Part shown: one piece after another, positions 9,064 through 18,006 of the stretch
How the letters are laid out: each line of letters starts with the position of its first letter
Numbering within the stretch: position 1 is the first letter of the stretch
Source of the DNA: Rhodothermales bacterium
GTDB lineage: Bacteria > Bacteroidota > Rhodothermia > Rhodothermales > Bin80
Reading direction: 5' to 3'
NCBI GenBank assembly: GCA_958296045.1
Contig: CATQHT010000002.1
Location: 744,001-808,000, forward strand
DNA: 64,000 bases
Program-made: the position numbers and the translations under genes
Notes under the pieces: generated by a model
What the model saw: only the letters and a program-made list of their open reading frames with translations
What the model was told of the DNA's origin: nothing
Database searches by the model: none

Positions 9064-10389
9064 ATGACAGATCAACCATTAATCAAGCCCCGCGAGCGCG
9101 AGGCCATCATTGATGCGCTCCGGGCCGGCGTGGTGCCACGTATCGGGCTGCAGCATGTACAGGTTGGCCGTGCCGCGGAAACCCGAGAAATAATCCGTGA
9201 CATTGATCGGATCGTCGACGGTGGGGCCACGATCCGGTTCATCATTGGTGCTTACGGCTCGGGCAAGACGTTCTTTCTGAACCTGACGCGCCTTGTCGCG
9301 CTCAAGAAGGGCCTCGTGGTGATGTCGGCGGACCTTTCGCAGAACCGGCGGCTGTATGGTACGCAAGGCCAAGCCCGCATGCTGTACGCGGAGATGGCCA
9401 AGAATGTGGCTACGCTCACCAAGCCACTTGGCGGCGCTATGGCAGGGCTGGTGGAGCGCTTCATTCAGCAGTCCCGCAAAGAGGCGCAGGCCCAGGGAAC
9501 ATCGGTTAATCAAGCGATACGCTCAAAGCTGGTCAGCCTTGAAGACCTGGCCCGGGGCTACGACTTTGCCACCGTTATCGAACGTTACTGGGAAGGTTAT
9601 CAGAGCGGCGACGACAGGCTGGTCAATGCAGCGCTTCGGTGGCTGCGCGCCGAATTCAGCACCAAGACCGAAGCCAGACATGCGCTGGGCGTCAGAAACA
9701 TTATCAACGACAGCGCCCTGTATGATCAGATAAAGCTGATGGCCATCTTTGTCCGGCAGGCCGGATACAAGGGGCTCCTGGTATCCCTTGACGAGATGGT
9801 CAACATCTACAAGCTCATACAGGGGCGTTCGCGTGCACCCAACTATGAGCAGCTGCTGACTATTCTGAATGATGTGCTCCAGGGGACCGCTGCCTACCTG
9901 GGATTCGTCATGGGGGGCACGCCAGAGTTTCTTGGCGACACGCGTCGCGGGGTGTTCAGCTATGAGGCGCTCAAGTCGAGGCTGGAGGACAACATCTTTG
10001 CCAAAGACGGACTGGTAGACCTGACAGGTCCGGTAATTCGTCTGAAAAGCCTCACTCAGGAGGATCTGTTCGTGCTGCTTACGAACGTGCGCCGGGTAAT
10101 GTCGGACCGGATCACTCCGCTGCCAGATAAGGCGCTGAAAGCCTTTATGGAACACTGCTTTGAGACGATTGGGGAAGCCTACTTTAAGACGCCTCGTCAG
10201 ACCGTTAGGGCGTTCGTGGGAATGCTTTCGGTGCTTTCGCAGAACCCCGGCACGAAGTGGCAGGATCTGGTGGGCAAGGTTTCGGTGGACCAGGATCCAG
10301 GTGCGGGTGCCGCTGCGGCTCTGACCCGCGGTGCAAAGGTGGCCGACGAATTCAAGAACTTCAAGCTTGTGCCAGGTGGCAGGGCTTGA
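9064..10389 (+). CDS. brxD: BrxD-type P-loop ATP-binding protein (DUF2791 family)
   Basis: 441 residues from ATG 9064; an upstream GTG in the same frame (8998) would add 22 residues without family resemblance. The protein opens with IKPREREAIIDALRAGVVPRIGL and GREIIRDI-type segments typical of BrxD, then a Walker A motif GAYGSGKT at 62-69. The middle contains LLVSLDEMVNIYKL, a Walker-B-like strand ending in D-E. A late SYEALKSRLEDN/LTGPVIRLKSLTQEDLFVLL block is also characteristic. In type 2 BREX, BrxD is paired with the helicase BrxHI, and that pairing is seen here because the helicase gene overlaps this one. No pglX, pglZ or brxC homologue is adjacent. Confidence 0.85.
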   Translation: MTDQPLIKPREREAIIDALRAGVVPRIGLQHVQVGRAAETREIIRDIDRIVDGGATIRFIIGAYGSGKTFFLNLTRLVALKKGLVVMSADLSQNRRLYGTQGQARMLYAEMAKNVATLTKPLGGAMAGLVERFIQQSRKEAQAQGTSVNQAIRSKLVSLEDLARGYDFATVIERYWEGYQSGDDRLVNAALRWLRAEFSTKTEARHALGVRNIINDSALYDQIKLMAIFVRQAGYKGLLVSLDEMVNIYKLIQGRSRAPNYEQLLTILNDVLQGTAAYLGFVMGGTPEFLGDTRRGVFSYEALKSRLEDNIFAKDGLVDLTGPVIRLKSLTQEDLFVLLTNVRRVMSDRITPLPDKALKAFMEHCFETIGEAYFKTPRQTVRAFVGMLSVLSQNPGTKWQDLVGKVSVDQDPGAGAAAALTRGAKVADEFKNFKLVPGGRA

Positions 10390-12595
10390 ATCACTGGCGC
10401 TTGAGGTCCAGAGCTGGGCACGCAAGGAGAACATTTACCAGCTGCACCCCATTCAGGAGCTGGCCATCGATGCGGTTCTTGGCAGTGCCGCGGACCTCAT
10501 ATTGATGGCCCCGACGGCGGGAGGAAAGACCGAGGCGGTGTTCTTTCCGCTAATCTCATCATTGTTGCGTAATCCTGTTCGCCGGGGGTTTGATCTGGTC
10601 TATGTTGGACCACTCAAGGCGCTCATCAACGATCAGTTCGGCCGCCTGAACGACTTGTGCGAGGAGACCGAAGTGAAGGTCGTGCCTTGGCACGGCGACG
10701 TGGCACAGTCCAAGAAGATAGGGGCGTTGAAGGATCCCAAGGGTATCCTGCTAATCACGCCGGAGTCGCTAGAGGCATCCTTTGTGCTGCGCGGACCTGA
10801 GATGTCGCGCCTTTTTGGCCATGTGCGGGCCGTTGTGATTGACGAGCTACATGCGCTTTTGGACAATGAGCGCGGCATTCAGCTGCGCTCGCTCCTGACA
10901 AGGATGGAGATCGCTGCAGGGCGCACGATACGCCGCATCGGCTTGTCGGCCACGCTGGGATCGAAACGTCTGGCGTGCGCATATCTGCGCCCCGAGGAGC
11001 CCGAGACGGTGCAGGTGCTGACGTCCTCTAAGAGCTACCACTTGGGGGTGTACCTGCGTGCGTATACGGCTCAGGATGGTGCGGCGGGCGAACCAATGGT
11101 GAGCGACCCGGAAGATGCCGCCAAGTGGGGGGTCGCAAGACATCTGTACGAACGGCTTAGAGGTACCTCGAACTTGGTGTTCGCCGGTACGCGCCGCAAT
11201 GTGGAATGGTATGCAGTGGCCCTTCGAAAGTTGTCCAAAGGACAGGGGGAGTTCTTTCCGCATCACGCCAACCTTTCGCGGGCTCATCGTCATGACCTTG
11301 AAAAGCGCCTGAAGCGGGGCAGGGTGGCAACCATCATTTGCACCTCCACCTTGGAGCTCGGCATTGATATTGGCAGTATTGCGTCTGTCGGCCAGATCGG
11401 TCCGCCCTTCTCGGTGGCGTCGCTGCGCCAGCGCCTAGGCCGATCAGGCCGCAAGGGTGATGGCGGGAGGCTGCGCATGTACTGTATCGGGGAGGTGCCA
11501 GGGAGCGAGGGCCACGTTCTCGGCCGGCTGCAGCTGGACCTAGTGCGCAGCATCGCGATGATACAGCTGCTCCTTAGCGCATGGTGCGAACCACCGCGGC
11601 CACAAGCGCTGCACCTCTCTACGCTGGTACACCAGATAATGGCGCTTATCGCAGAGCGTGGTGGGCTGCGGGCTGCGCAGATCTATGAGGTATTATGCCT
11701 CCGCGGTCCCTTCCGGCGCGTGGACCAGGACCTCTTCATAAAAGTCCTGCGCCGTCTGGGCAGCCCGTCGGTGGATCTCCTCGAGCAGGCCCCAGATGGG
11801 ACACTGCTCCTAGGGCAGAAAGGGGAGCGTATGGCATCGCACTACAGCTTCTATGCAGTGTTTCAGACCACACAGGAATTTAGCGTAGTCAATACCGCCA
11901 CGGGCAAGACGCTCGGGACGTTGCCTGTTTCCGGGCAGATTCAAGAGGGTGAGAGAATCATGTTTGCCGGTACGTTGTGGTATATCAGCATGCTGGACGA
12001 GTTGAAGAAGGTGATTCACGTCAGGCCGGCAAAGCATGGCGAGGCGCCTCCGTTTGGTGGCTCGCCAGGCGGCTCGATTCACGATCGGGTGGTGCAGGAG
12101 ATGCGCCAAGTGCTCCGCCAGTCTGACGCGCCATCCTATCTGGACGACCGAGGCCGGGAGCTCTTGGCTTCGGCACAGGGCGCGTACAAGGACTTGGAGC
12201 TGGACCAGTACGCGATCCTTGAGGTTGCCTCGAAAGCCACGATACTGGCGACATGGGCGGGCACGGTAAAGACGAATACGCTCGGGTTGTACCTGGAGTC
12301 TATCGGGTACAAGGTCCGCCGGTACTGCGGCTTCCTAGAGGTGTCTGGCTTGGAGGACCATCCGCCGGTGTCCCTAGTGGTGGAGAACATCGCTAGCGCA
12401 TCGCCTGACAGCTTCCAGATGCTGCCGCGCAGCCCGAGACGGCTAATGACAGAAAAGTATCACCCCTTCCTGGATACGGAACTGCTCTTGTATGACGCCG
12501 CAAGCAGCCATTTCGATCTGGCCGCTTTGCCCGATGTGGCGCGAGCGGTTCTGGAGCCAGGCATGGATGCTCCTGCCAGCCAGCTACCAGCCTAG
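10376..12595 (+). CDS. brxHI: BrxHI-type Lhr-like DEAD/DEAH superfamily II helicase
   Basis: 739 residues if translation begins at GTG 10376, which overlaps the BrxD gene by 14 bp; the same frame is open further upstream to GTG 10331, but the extra residues look like out-of-frame BrxD sequence. Helicase motifs are in order: Q-like HPIQELAIDAV, motif I APTAGGKT (residues 45-52), motif Ia VGPLKAL, motif II DELH, motif III SAT (GLSATLG), motif V LELGIDIG and motif VI QRLGRSGRKG. The Lhr-type C-terminal region continues for about 350 residues without an obvious nuclease. The enzyme probably translocates on DNA together with the BrxD ATPase. It ends 16 bp from the convergent aroA gene. Confidence 0.87.
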   Translation: MAGLESLALEVQSWARKENIYQLHPIQELAIDAVLGSAADLILMAPTAGGKTEAVFFPLISSLLRNPVRRGFDLVYVGPLKALINDQFGRLNDLCEETEVKVVPWHGDVAQSKKIGALKDPKGILLITPESLEASFVLRGPEMSRLFGHVRAVVIDELHALLDNERGIQLRSLLTRMEIAAGRTIRRIGLSATLGSKRLACAYLRPEEPETVQVLTSSKSYHLGVYLRAYTAQDGAAGEPMVSDPEDAAKWGVARHLYERLRGTSNLVFAGTRRNVEWYAVALRKLSKGQGEFFPHHANLSRAHRHDLEKRLKRGRVATIICTSTLELGIDIGSIASVGQIGPPFSVASLRQRLGRSGRKGDGGRLRMYCIGEVPGSEGHVLGRLQLDLVRSIAMIQLLLSAWCEPPRPQALHLSTLVHQIMALIAERGGLRAAQIYEVLCLRGPFRRVDQDLFIKVLRRLGSPSVDLLEQAPDGTLLLGQKGERMASHYSFYAVFQTTQEFSVVNTATGKTLGTLPVSGQIQEGERIMFAGTLWYISMLDELKKVIHVRPAKHGEAPPFGGSPGGSIHDRVVQEMRQVLRQSDAPSYLDDRGRELLASAQGAYKDLELDQYAILEVASKATILATWAGTVKTNTLGLYLESIGYKVRRYCGFLEVSGLEDHPPVSLVVENIASASPDSFQMLPRSPRRLMTEKYHPFLDTELLLYDAASSHFDLAALPDVARAVLEPGMDAPASQLPA

Positions 12596-12611
12596 CTGGC
12601 CGACTGACGCC

Positions 12612-13898
12612 CTACGCGCGTATAGCGATGCGCCGCAGTGCGTCCCAGAACCCGGGAAAGGACACATCAGCAACCTCTGCGTGCCGCACGGTGGTGGTGC
12701 CGCGGGCCACCAGAGCAGCGATGCCCATCGCCATGGCGATACGGTGATCGCCCAAGCTGTCGGTAGGTGCTCCCTGTAGAGGCATACCTCCTTCGACAAC
12801 AAATCCGTCTTCGAGTTCATGGACATCAGCGCCCAGCGTGCGCAGGTTGGTCACCGTCGCACGGATCCGGTCGCACTCTTTGTGGCGCAGCTCCGCAGCG
12901 CCAGTGACCGTGGTGCGCCCGCGTGCGCAGGCCGCTGCGACCGCCAGCACCGGGAGCTCGTCAATGAGGCTGGGGATGAGCGCACCGCTCAAGGTGATGC
13001 CTTGGAGTTCGGCGGGGCGTACCGTCAGGTCCGCTATCGGCTCCGGGCCGGTCTGATGCATTGGACCCACGCTGATGTTGGCACCCATGCCTCTTAGTAC
13101 GTCGACCAGGGCGCTACGCGTGGGATTGATGCCCACGCTCGGCAGGTACAGCACGCCTTCGGACACGACGGAGCCAGCCACCAGAAAGAAGGCTGCCGCA
13201 GAAAAGTCTCGCGGTAAGGAGAGCGTCTGACAGGGTACAGGATCTGACGCGCAGGCGTAGATGTGCCGCGCGGCGCCCTGCTGCTTCACCTTCAGCCCCA
13301 GCATGCGCTCGGTGTGGTCGCGCGACTGCACGGTCTCTATGACCTCAGTGGTGTGTTGGGCAAACAGCCCAGCCAGAAGCACGCAGGACTTGACCTGGGC
13401 GGACGGTATCGGCAGGGGGTAGGTGATGGCGCTGAGCGGGTTCTGTGGCCGGATGTGGATAGGCGCGTGGTCGTCCGACAACGCGATGCTTGCTCCCATC
13501 TGGCGTAGCGGGTTCGCAATGCGCTGCATGGGGCGTACGCTGAGCGAGGCGTCACCGATGAGCGAGGCCCGCAGGCCCGCGCCCGCAACGATGCCAGACA
13601 GCAGGCGCATCGTCGTACCGGAGTTGCGGCAGTCCAGCGGATGCTCAGGTGTGCTAAGCCCCTCGCGCCCCTGGCCCTCGATAACGATTTCGCCCGGGCG
13701 GTTTTCGGTGACGTGGATGCCCAGCTGCCTAATGCAGGAAAGCGTAGAACGCGGATCGGCAGCCAGAGGGAAATTCGTGATGCGGGAGGTGCCATCCGCG
13801 ATAGCGGCAAAGAGCGCCGAGCGGTGCGCGACTGACTTATCTGCTGGCAGAAGCACGGTGCCGCTCAGGCCTTGAGCAAAGGTCACCTTCTGATCCAT
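12612..13898 (-). CDS. aroA: 3-phosphoshikimate 1-carboxyvinyltransferase (EPSP synthase)
   Basis: 428 residues from ATG 13898; the open frame extends 26 codons further upstream but those lack family similarity. The enzyme transfers enolpyruvyl from PEP to shikimate-3-phosphate in aromatic amino acid synthesis. Visible motifs are the N-terminal LPADKSVAHRSALFAAIADG (the usual PGDKSISHR site), CRNSGTTMRLLSG, GDASLSVRPMQR, RDFSAAAFFLVAGS, the DELPVLAVAA segment, and LRHKECDRI near the C-terminus. The length is normal for the family. It is convergent with the helicase gene and divergent from the tatA-like gene. Confidence 0.95.
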   Translation of the reverse strand: MDQKVTFAQGLSGTVLLPADKSVAHRSALFAAIADGTSRITNFPLAADPRSTLSCIRQLGIHVTENRPGEIVIEGQGREGLSTPEHPLDCRNSGTTMRLLSGIVAGAGLRASLIGDASLSVRPMQRIANPLRQMGASIALSDDHAPIHIRPQNPLSAITYPLPIPSAQVKSCVLLAGLFAQHTTEVIETVQSRDHTERMLGLKVKQQGAARHIYACASDPVPCQTLSLPRDFSAAAFFLVAGSVVSEGVLYLPSVGINPTRSALVDVLRGMGANISVGPMHQTGPEPIADLTVRPAELQGITLSGALIPSLIDELPVLAVAAACARGRTTVTGAAELRHKECDRIRATVTNLRTLGADVHELEDGFVVEGGMPLQGAPTDSLGDHRIAMAMGIAALVARGTTTVRHAEVADVSFPGFWDALRRIAIRA

Positions 13899-14049
13899 AA
13901 GCACGGATAATACGGCAAGGATCGCGGAATGCTCACTCCCATGCGCCTCGCGGCCGGACTGCGGAACCCACTGCATGGGTCAGGGTACATGTATCGTGCT
14001 GCGCGGGTTGCGTATGTACATGTGCCACCACCTTCCTTGAGGTACTGCT

Positions 14050-14382
14050 ATGGGCGTATTGGGTTTAAACTTCCAATCTCTAGGCGCGCTGGAGCTCCTT
14101 ATCATCTTCATTGTGGTCCTCATACTTTTTGGAGCTAAGCGCATCCCGGAGATCGCCCGCGGGCTGGGCAAGGGTATCCGTGAGTTCAAGAGCGCCACCT
14201 CGGAAATCAGCCGCGAATTGACTGTCGAGCACAAGCAGCAGCGCTATTATCAGCCGCCAGCGCAGCAGCCTATCCATACGAGTCAGCCTCAGAACCCCCA
14301 TCCCCAATCGGCGGTCCCGCCGGCAGGATCCACACCAGTCTCGACTCCGCCGGCATCCACAGGGACTTCCGGCCAGCCGTAG
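14050..14382 (+). CDS. tatA: TatA/MttA-type twin-arginine translocase subunit
   Basis: 110 residues. An N-terminal transmembrane helix (LGALELLIIFIVVLILFG) is followed by the hinge and amphipathic helix AKRIPEIARGLGKGIREFKSA, which is diagnostic for TatA/TatB-type subunits; the short F-G hinge and lack of a TatB-like extended helix favour TatA. The last ~45 residues are a Gln/Pro/Ser-rich flexible tail. The protein would form the translocation pore for folded proteins carrying RR signal peptides. tatC is not in the window. It is 18 bp upstream of gatA on the same strand. Confidence 0.9.
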   Translation: MGVLGLNFQSLGALELLIIFIVVLILFGAKRIPEIARGLGKGIREFKSATSEISRELTVEHKQQRYYQPPAQQPIHTSQPQNPHPQSAVPPAGSTPVSTPPASTGTSGQP

Positions 14383-14400
14383 CGAGCACCAGCGCCTCGA

Positions 14401-15858
14401 GTGCCGTCCGCCCGGCGCGAAAGGATGGCCCCACCCACGTTCGCCGACACGCGAGCGGCCTTGGCTCGTGGCGCCACCACCTGTGAAGCGGTTGTCGATG
14501 CCTTTCTGCAACGTATTGCGGCGCATAAGCACTTAAACGCGTTTGTTCATGTAGATGCTGACGGCGCGCTAAGCGCCGCTCGCCAGGTGGATTGGCAGCG
14601 GGCAGCAGGTCACGCGCCCCCATTGGCCGGTCTGGTGCTGGCCGTCAAAGATGTGCTGTGTGTGCGGGACTGGCCGCTGAGCTGCGGGTCGCGCATGCTG
14701 TCAGGATTCCGGTCGTTGTACGATGCAACCGCGGTGGCGCGCCTCAAAGCCAGCGGTGCGATCCTTGTCGGCACGACGAACTGCGACGAATTCGCTATGG
14801 GCTCTTCCAGCGAGAGTTCGTGGCACGGCCCGGTCCTTAATCCTCGCGCAGAGGGGTATGTGCCTGGAGGTTCATCGGGCGGTTCGGCCGTTGCGGTGGC
14901 AGCCGGCCTGTGCCATGCGGCATTGGGATCCGACACCGGCGGCTCAATCCGCCAGCCAGCCGCGCTGTGCGGCGTGGTAGGTCTGAAGCCTACCTACGGC
15001 CGTGTGAGCCGCTACGGGCTGGTGGCCTACGCGTCCTCACTGGATTGCGTGGGGCCCCTGACACATACCGTGCACGATGCGGCGATCGTCTTGGACGCGA
15101 TGGCAGGCCAGGACGAGCGTGATGCCACATCGGTGCCGACGCGTGCGCCACATGTTGGCCAAAAGTGGCTTCATGATGCATGCGGATTGCGCTTAGGGGT
15201 ACCCGAAGAGTTTTTCGGGGCTGGGCTGGATGCAGGTATCCAGGAAGCGATCAAGAACGTGCTCGATCGATTGCGCGCCGCCGGGGCTCACGTTCGCTCG
15301 GTGTCGTTGCCGCATACGCGCTACGGGGTCGCCGTCTACTACATTCTGGCGACGGCGGAAGCCTCCAGCAACCTGGGGCGGTTTGACGGATTACGCTACG
15401 GGTATCGGCCAGAGGGGCACGAGAATATGAACCTGGAGGAGCTGTATGCGCGTGCGCGCTCTGAGGGGTTCGGTAAGGAGGTGAAGCGTCGCATCATGTT
15501 GGGCACGTATGTCCTTTCGGCTGGCTACTATGACGCTTACTATGCCAAGGCGCAGCGCGTGCGATCGCTGATAAGGCAGGACTTTGACCAGGCCTTTGAG
15601 GCGGTGGATGTGCTGGTGGCACCGGTAACGCCTGTGCCGGGTTTTCGGCTCGGCGCCATGACACGCGATCCATTGCAGATGTATCTCAGTGACACTTACA
15701 CGGTGACCGCCAACTTGGCGGGCGTACCTGGGCTGGCCGTGCCAGCAGGCGTACATGAAAACGGTTTCCCGATCGGGATTCAGATCCTGGGGCAGCCTTT
15801 TGATGAAGCGCGCCTATTGCAGCTGGGTGACCTCATAGTGCGGCTGCTGGGGCAATAG
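14401..15858 (+). CDS. gatA: Aspartyl/glutamyl-tRNA(Asn/Gln) amidotransferase subunit A
   Basis: 485 residues from GTG 14401; ATG 14425 is an alternative start. The amidase-signature catalytic triad is intact: Lys83 in LVLAVKDVLCV, the cis-Ser in PGGSSGGSA (Ser158) and the nucleophile Ser182 in SDTGGSIRQPA. The tRNA-dependent subunit is supported by the long GRFDGLRYGYRPEG and GFGKEVKRRIMLGTYVLSAGYYDAYY segments, which are specific to GatA rather than generic amidases. It supplies ammonia for conversion of Glu-tRNA(Gln) or Asp-tRNA(Asn); gatB and gatC are not next to it. A tRNA-Asn gene lies at 40912-40983 in this window. Confidence 0.94.
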   Translation: MPSARRERMAPPTFADTRAALARGATTCEAVVDAFLQRIAAHKHLNAFVHVDADGALSAARQVDWQRAAGHAPPLAGLVLAVKDVLCVRDWPLSCGSRMLSGFRSLYDATAVARLKASGAILVGTTNCDEFAMGSSSESSWHGPVLNPRAEGYVPGGSSGGSAVAVAAGLCHAALGSDTGGSIRQPAALCGVVGLKPTYGRVSRYGLVAYASSLDCVGPLTHTVHDAAIVLDAMAGQDERDATSVPTRAPHVGQKWLHDACGLRLGVPEEFFGAGLDAGIQEAIKNVLDRLRAAGAHVRSVSLPHTRYGVAVYYILATAEASSNLGRFDGLRYGYRPEGHENMNLEELYARARSEGFGKEVKRRIMLGTYVLSAGYYDAYYAKAQRVRSLIRQDFDQAFEAVDVLVAPVTPVPGFRLGAMTRDPLQMYLSDTYTVTANLAGVPGLAVPAGVHENGFPIGIQILGQPFDEARLLQLGDLIVRLLGQ

Positions 15859-15925
15859 GGGTCACAGCGTATATTGGCCAGACACGCGCAGCGTCCACAG
15901 ATTTCTAACGTACTAAGACGATTCA

Positions 15926-16795
15926 ATGAGCATACTTGTTGGCAACGACACGCGCCTAGTGGTTCAGGGTTTTACCGGCAAGGAAGGCACCTTCCATGCT
16001 GAGCAGATGATCGCCTTCGGGACATGTGTCATCGGGGGTGTCACACCTGGCAAAGGAGGGCGTATGCACTTGGAGCGGCCCGTCTTTGACACGGTGGTGG
16101 AGGCTGTGGAGCGTGAAGGCGCCAACACTTCCGTGGTGTTCGTGCCTCCCCCATTTGCGGCCGATGCGGTGATGGAGGCGGCCGCGGCAGGCATCGGCCT
16201 TGTCATCTGTATCACAGAAGGCATTCCGGTGCAGGACATGATCCGGGCACACCGGTTTGTTTCCGAGTGTGGCACTCGCCTTGTTGGCCCAAACTGTCCG
16301 GGCGTCTTGACGCCCAACCAAGCCAAGGTGGGCATCATGCCAGCCATGATTTTTGCGGAAGGGTCGATCGGGGTCATTTCGCGTTCCGGCACGCTGACGT
16401 ATGAGGCGGTGGACCAGCTCACGCGCGGCGGCTACGGTCAGAGCACGGCCATAGGAATCGGCGGGGACCCGATAATCGGCACGCGCTTTGTCGATGCGCT
16501 AAAACTTTTTGAGGAGGATCCCGATACCGAAGGGGTGGTGCTTATCGGTGAGATCGGCGGCACGGACGAAGAGGATGCTGCGGCATTTATCGAGGCGCAC
16601 ATGACCAAGCCGGTGATCGGCTTTATTGCTGGGGCTACCGCGCCGCCAGGGCGCCGGATGGGCCATGCCGGTGCGATAATTTCCGGTGGCAAGGGGACGG
16701 CCGAAGACAAGTTTGCCGCGCTGGAGGCTGCCGGGGTACATGTGGTGCGCAACCCTGCCCTGATTGGCCAGACCGTCAGAGAGGCAGGCCTGTAG
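15926..16795 (+). CDS. sucD: Succinate-CoA ligase (ADP-forming) alpha subunit
   Basis: 289 residues, the normal length. The N-terminal CoA-binding Rossmann part has [17 protein letters not shown] and GGVTPGKGG. The middle has [12 protein letters not shown] and [12 protein letters not shown]. The ligase part has [35 protein letters not shown] and the phosphohistidine loop [17 protein letters not shown]. The alpha subunit carries the transiently phosphorylated His and works with SucC (not in the window) in the TCA cycle. It ends 14 bp before engB. Confidence 0.96.
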   Translation: MSILVGNDTRLVVQGFTGKEGTFHAEQMIAFGTCVIGGVTPGKGGRMHLERPVFDTVVEAVEREGANTSVVFVPPPFAADAVMEAAAAGIGLVICITEGIPVQDMIRAHRFVSECGTRLVGPNCPGVLTPNQAKVGIMPAMIFAEGSIGVISRSGTLTYEAVDQLTRGGYGQSTAIGIGGDPIIGTRFVDALKLFEEDPDTEGVVLIGEIGGTDEEDAAAFIEAHMTKPVIGFIAGATAPPGRRMGHAGAIISGGKGTAEDKFAALEAAGVHVVRNPALIGQTVREAGL

Positions 16796-16809
16796 TTGCG
16801 CGCATCATA

Positions 16810-17466
16810 ATGGCGGCTGGCGTGGAAATCAGGGATATCCGTTTTGGAGGTAGCGCTGCCAGTTGGGAGCAGTTGCCTGATGTAGCCTTGCCGGAGGTGG
16901 CCTTTATTGGGCGATCCAACGTGGGCAAGAGCTCCCTGATCAACCTGTTGGCGAGGCGAAAAAACTTGGCTCGCACCAGCAACGTCCCTGGCAAGACGCG
17001 CACCATCAACTGGTATCATGTGAATGGTGAGCTGTTGTTTCACGACCTGCCGGGCTTTGGGTATGCGAAAGTCAGCCGCTCGTTACGCAACCAGTGGCTG
17101 CGCTTGGTATCCAGCTACTTGGCGCATCGTCAGGAGCTGCGAGCGGTGGTGCACCTTATTGACAGTCGCCATGCGCCCATGCCGCTGGACCGCGAGGTGA
17201 TGTTAGTGATGCGTCCGCGCCCCGTAGCATATCTGGTGGCGCTCACCAAGGCGGACAAGCTCTCGGGCAACGGTCGCGCTAAGAGCTTAAAGCGCACTAG
17301 GCAGGTTTTGATCGAGTGTGGCGTGCAGGTGCCGGTCACGTTGTGTTCTGCTAAGACGCGCCGGGGGCGCGAGGAGCTGCTTGGCCACCTTGCCGCAGTA
17401 ATCAACAAGGCGGCGTTGCGCCGCACCGCGACGGGTGTTGGCGCTACGGCACAAGGACGACCTTGA
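16810..17466 (+). CDS. engB: Ribosome biogenesis GTP-binding protein YsxC/EngB
   Basis: 218 residues. The GTPase motifs are in order: G1 GRSNVGKS (34-41), G2 around TSNVPGKTRTIN, G3 DLPGFGYAKVS, G4 LTKADKLS and G5 CSAKTRRG. The NWY-VNGELLFHDLPGFGYA segment is specific for the YihA/EngB family, which acts in large-subunit assembly. The C-terminal end is extended by a Thr/Ala/Gly-rich tail. The 3' end overlaps a convergent pseudogene by 23 bp. This is the last housekeeping gene before the mobile-element region. Confidence 0.94.
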   Translation: MAAGVEIRDIRFGGSAASWEQLPDVALPEVAFIGRSNVGKSSLINLLARRKNLARTSNVPGKTRTINWYHVNGELLFHDLPGFGYAKVSRSLRNQWLRLVSSYLAHRQELRAVVHLIDSRHAPMPLDREVMLVMRPRPVAYLVALTKADKLSGNGRAKSLKRTRQVLIECGVQVPVTLCSAKTRRGREELLGHLAAVINKAALRRTATGVGATAQGRP

Positions 17467-17782
17467 GGAGGTCTTCTTCTGCCCGGTGCAGGCGATCAAA
17501 GTATGCCGGGCCTTTTTTCAGCGGGCTAGTGACGCTGATGAGGGGACTGGGATCGATGGTACCAGCAGCCACGGCACTGAGCGCCTGCTCATATTCGTCA
17601 GCGCTGGCATAGGACCCTACCATAGTCAGCTCTGTCGAGACCACCGTCTGGATGTCCACTTGAGGCATGCGGGTGGCATTGCCGATGATGATGATAGTGC
17701 CGCCTGGCCGCGTCAGGCGGATGGCGGTGGCCAGCGCATCGTCCGTGCCGACCGCCTCAAACGTCACATTAGCGTCTCTTGA
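17444..17782 (-). pseudogene. C-terminal remnant of a zinc-type (MDR) alcohol/polyol dehydrogenase
   Basis: About 110 codons remain. The visible part is the end of the NAD-binding domain and the C-terminal catalytic cap: NVTFEAVGTDDALATAIRL, TRPGGTIIIIGNA, ELTMVGSYASADEYEQAL and FDRLHRAEEDLLKVVLVP. This fits the threonine/sorbitol dehydrogenase branch of the medium-chain family. The gene is cut at about 17783, exactly where an IS1634-type terminus begins (separate entry), so the N-terminal two thirds, including the zinc ligands, are missing. It is convergent with engB and overlaps its last 23 bp. Confidence 0.82.
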
Positions 17783-17870
17783 CCCAACTTCGTCACTGGT
17801 AGTGAAATGCAAGGCCGGACCTCCCCTGTCCCCGGTCTTGGGGGGACTTCCTACCATTTAAGCATGGCCA
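17783..17870. mobile_element. Lone terminus of an IS1634-type element
   Basis: From 17783 the sequence closely follows the left end of the intact IS1634-type element at 32448: both have CTT(T/C)GTCACT(T/G)GTAGTGAA, then AGG(T/C)CGGACCTCCCCTG and a G-rich hairpin. The similarity fades after about 70-80 bp, so only one end survives. It truncates a dehydrogenase gene, which makes it a real old insertion and not a chance match. Confidence 0.75.
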
Positions 17871-18006
17871 TTTCGGCGAAAGAGTGGGGCTCAGAGGGCA
17901 ATCGGTTCGTCCGTGACCGGGGTCTTGATCTGGGCACACAGGCTGGATACTCGGCGCCTGGTGGAAGTGGTCAAGGCCATATGGAGACGGATAAATCGGG
18001 AGGCGG
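17871..18006. other. Unassigned sequence between two IS remnants
   Basis: No coding potential or recognisable repeat was seen here. It may be worn-out inner sequence of either flanking element. Confidence 0.4.

Noticed and set aside
9523-10434. 303-codon minus-strand open frame
   Set aside because: It is antisense to the BrxD-type gene and shows no motifs.
6402-12595. A complete BREX locus
   Set aside because: BrxD and BrxHI types are present, but no PglX/PglZ/BrxC homologue lies nearby. The methylase at 36305-39511 is 24 kb away, on the other strand, and of a different family.
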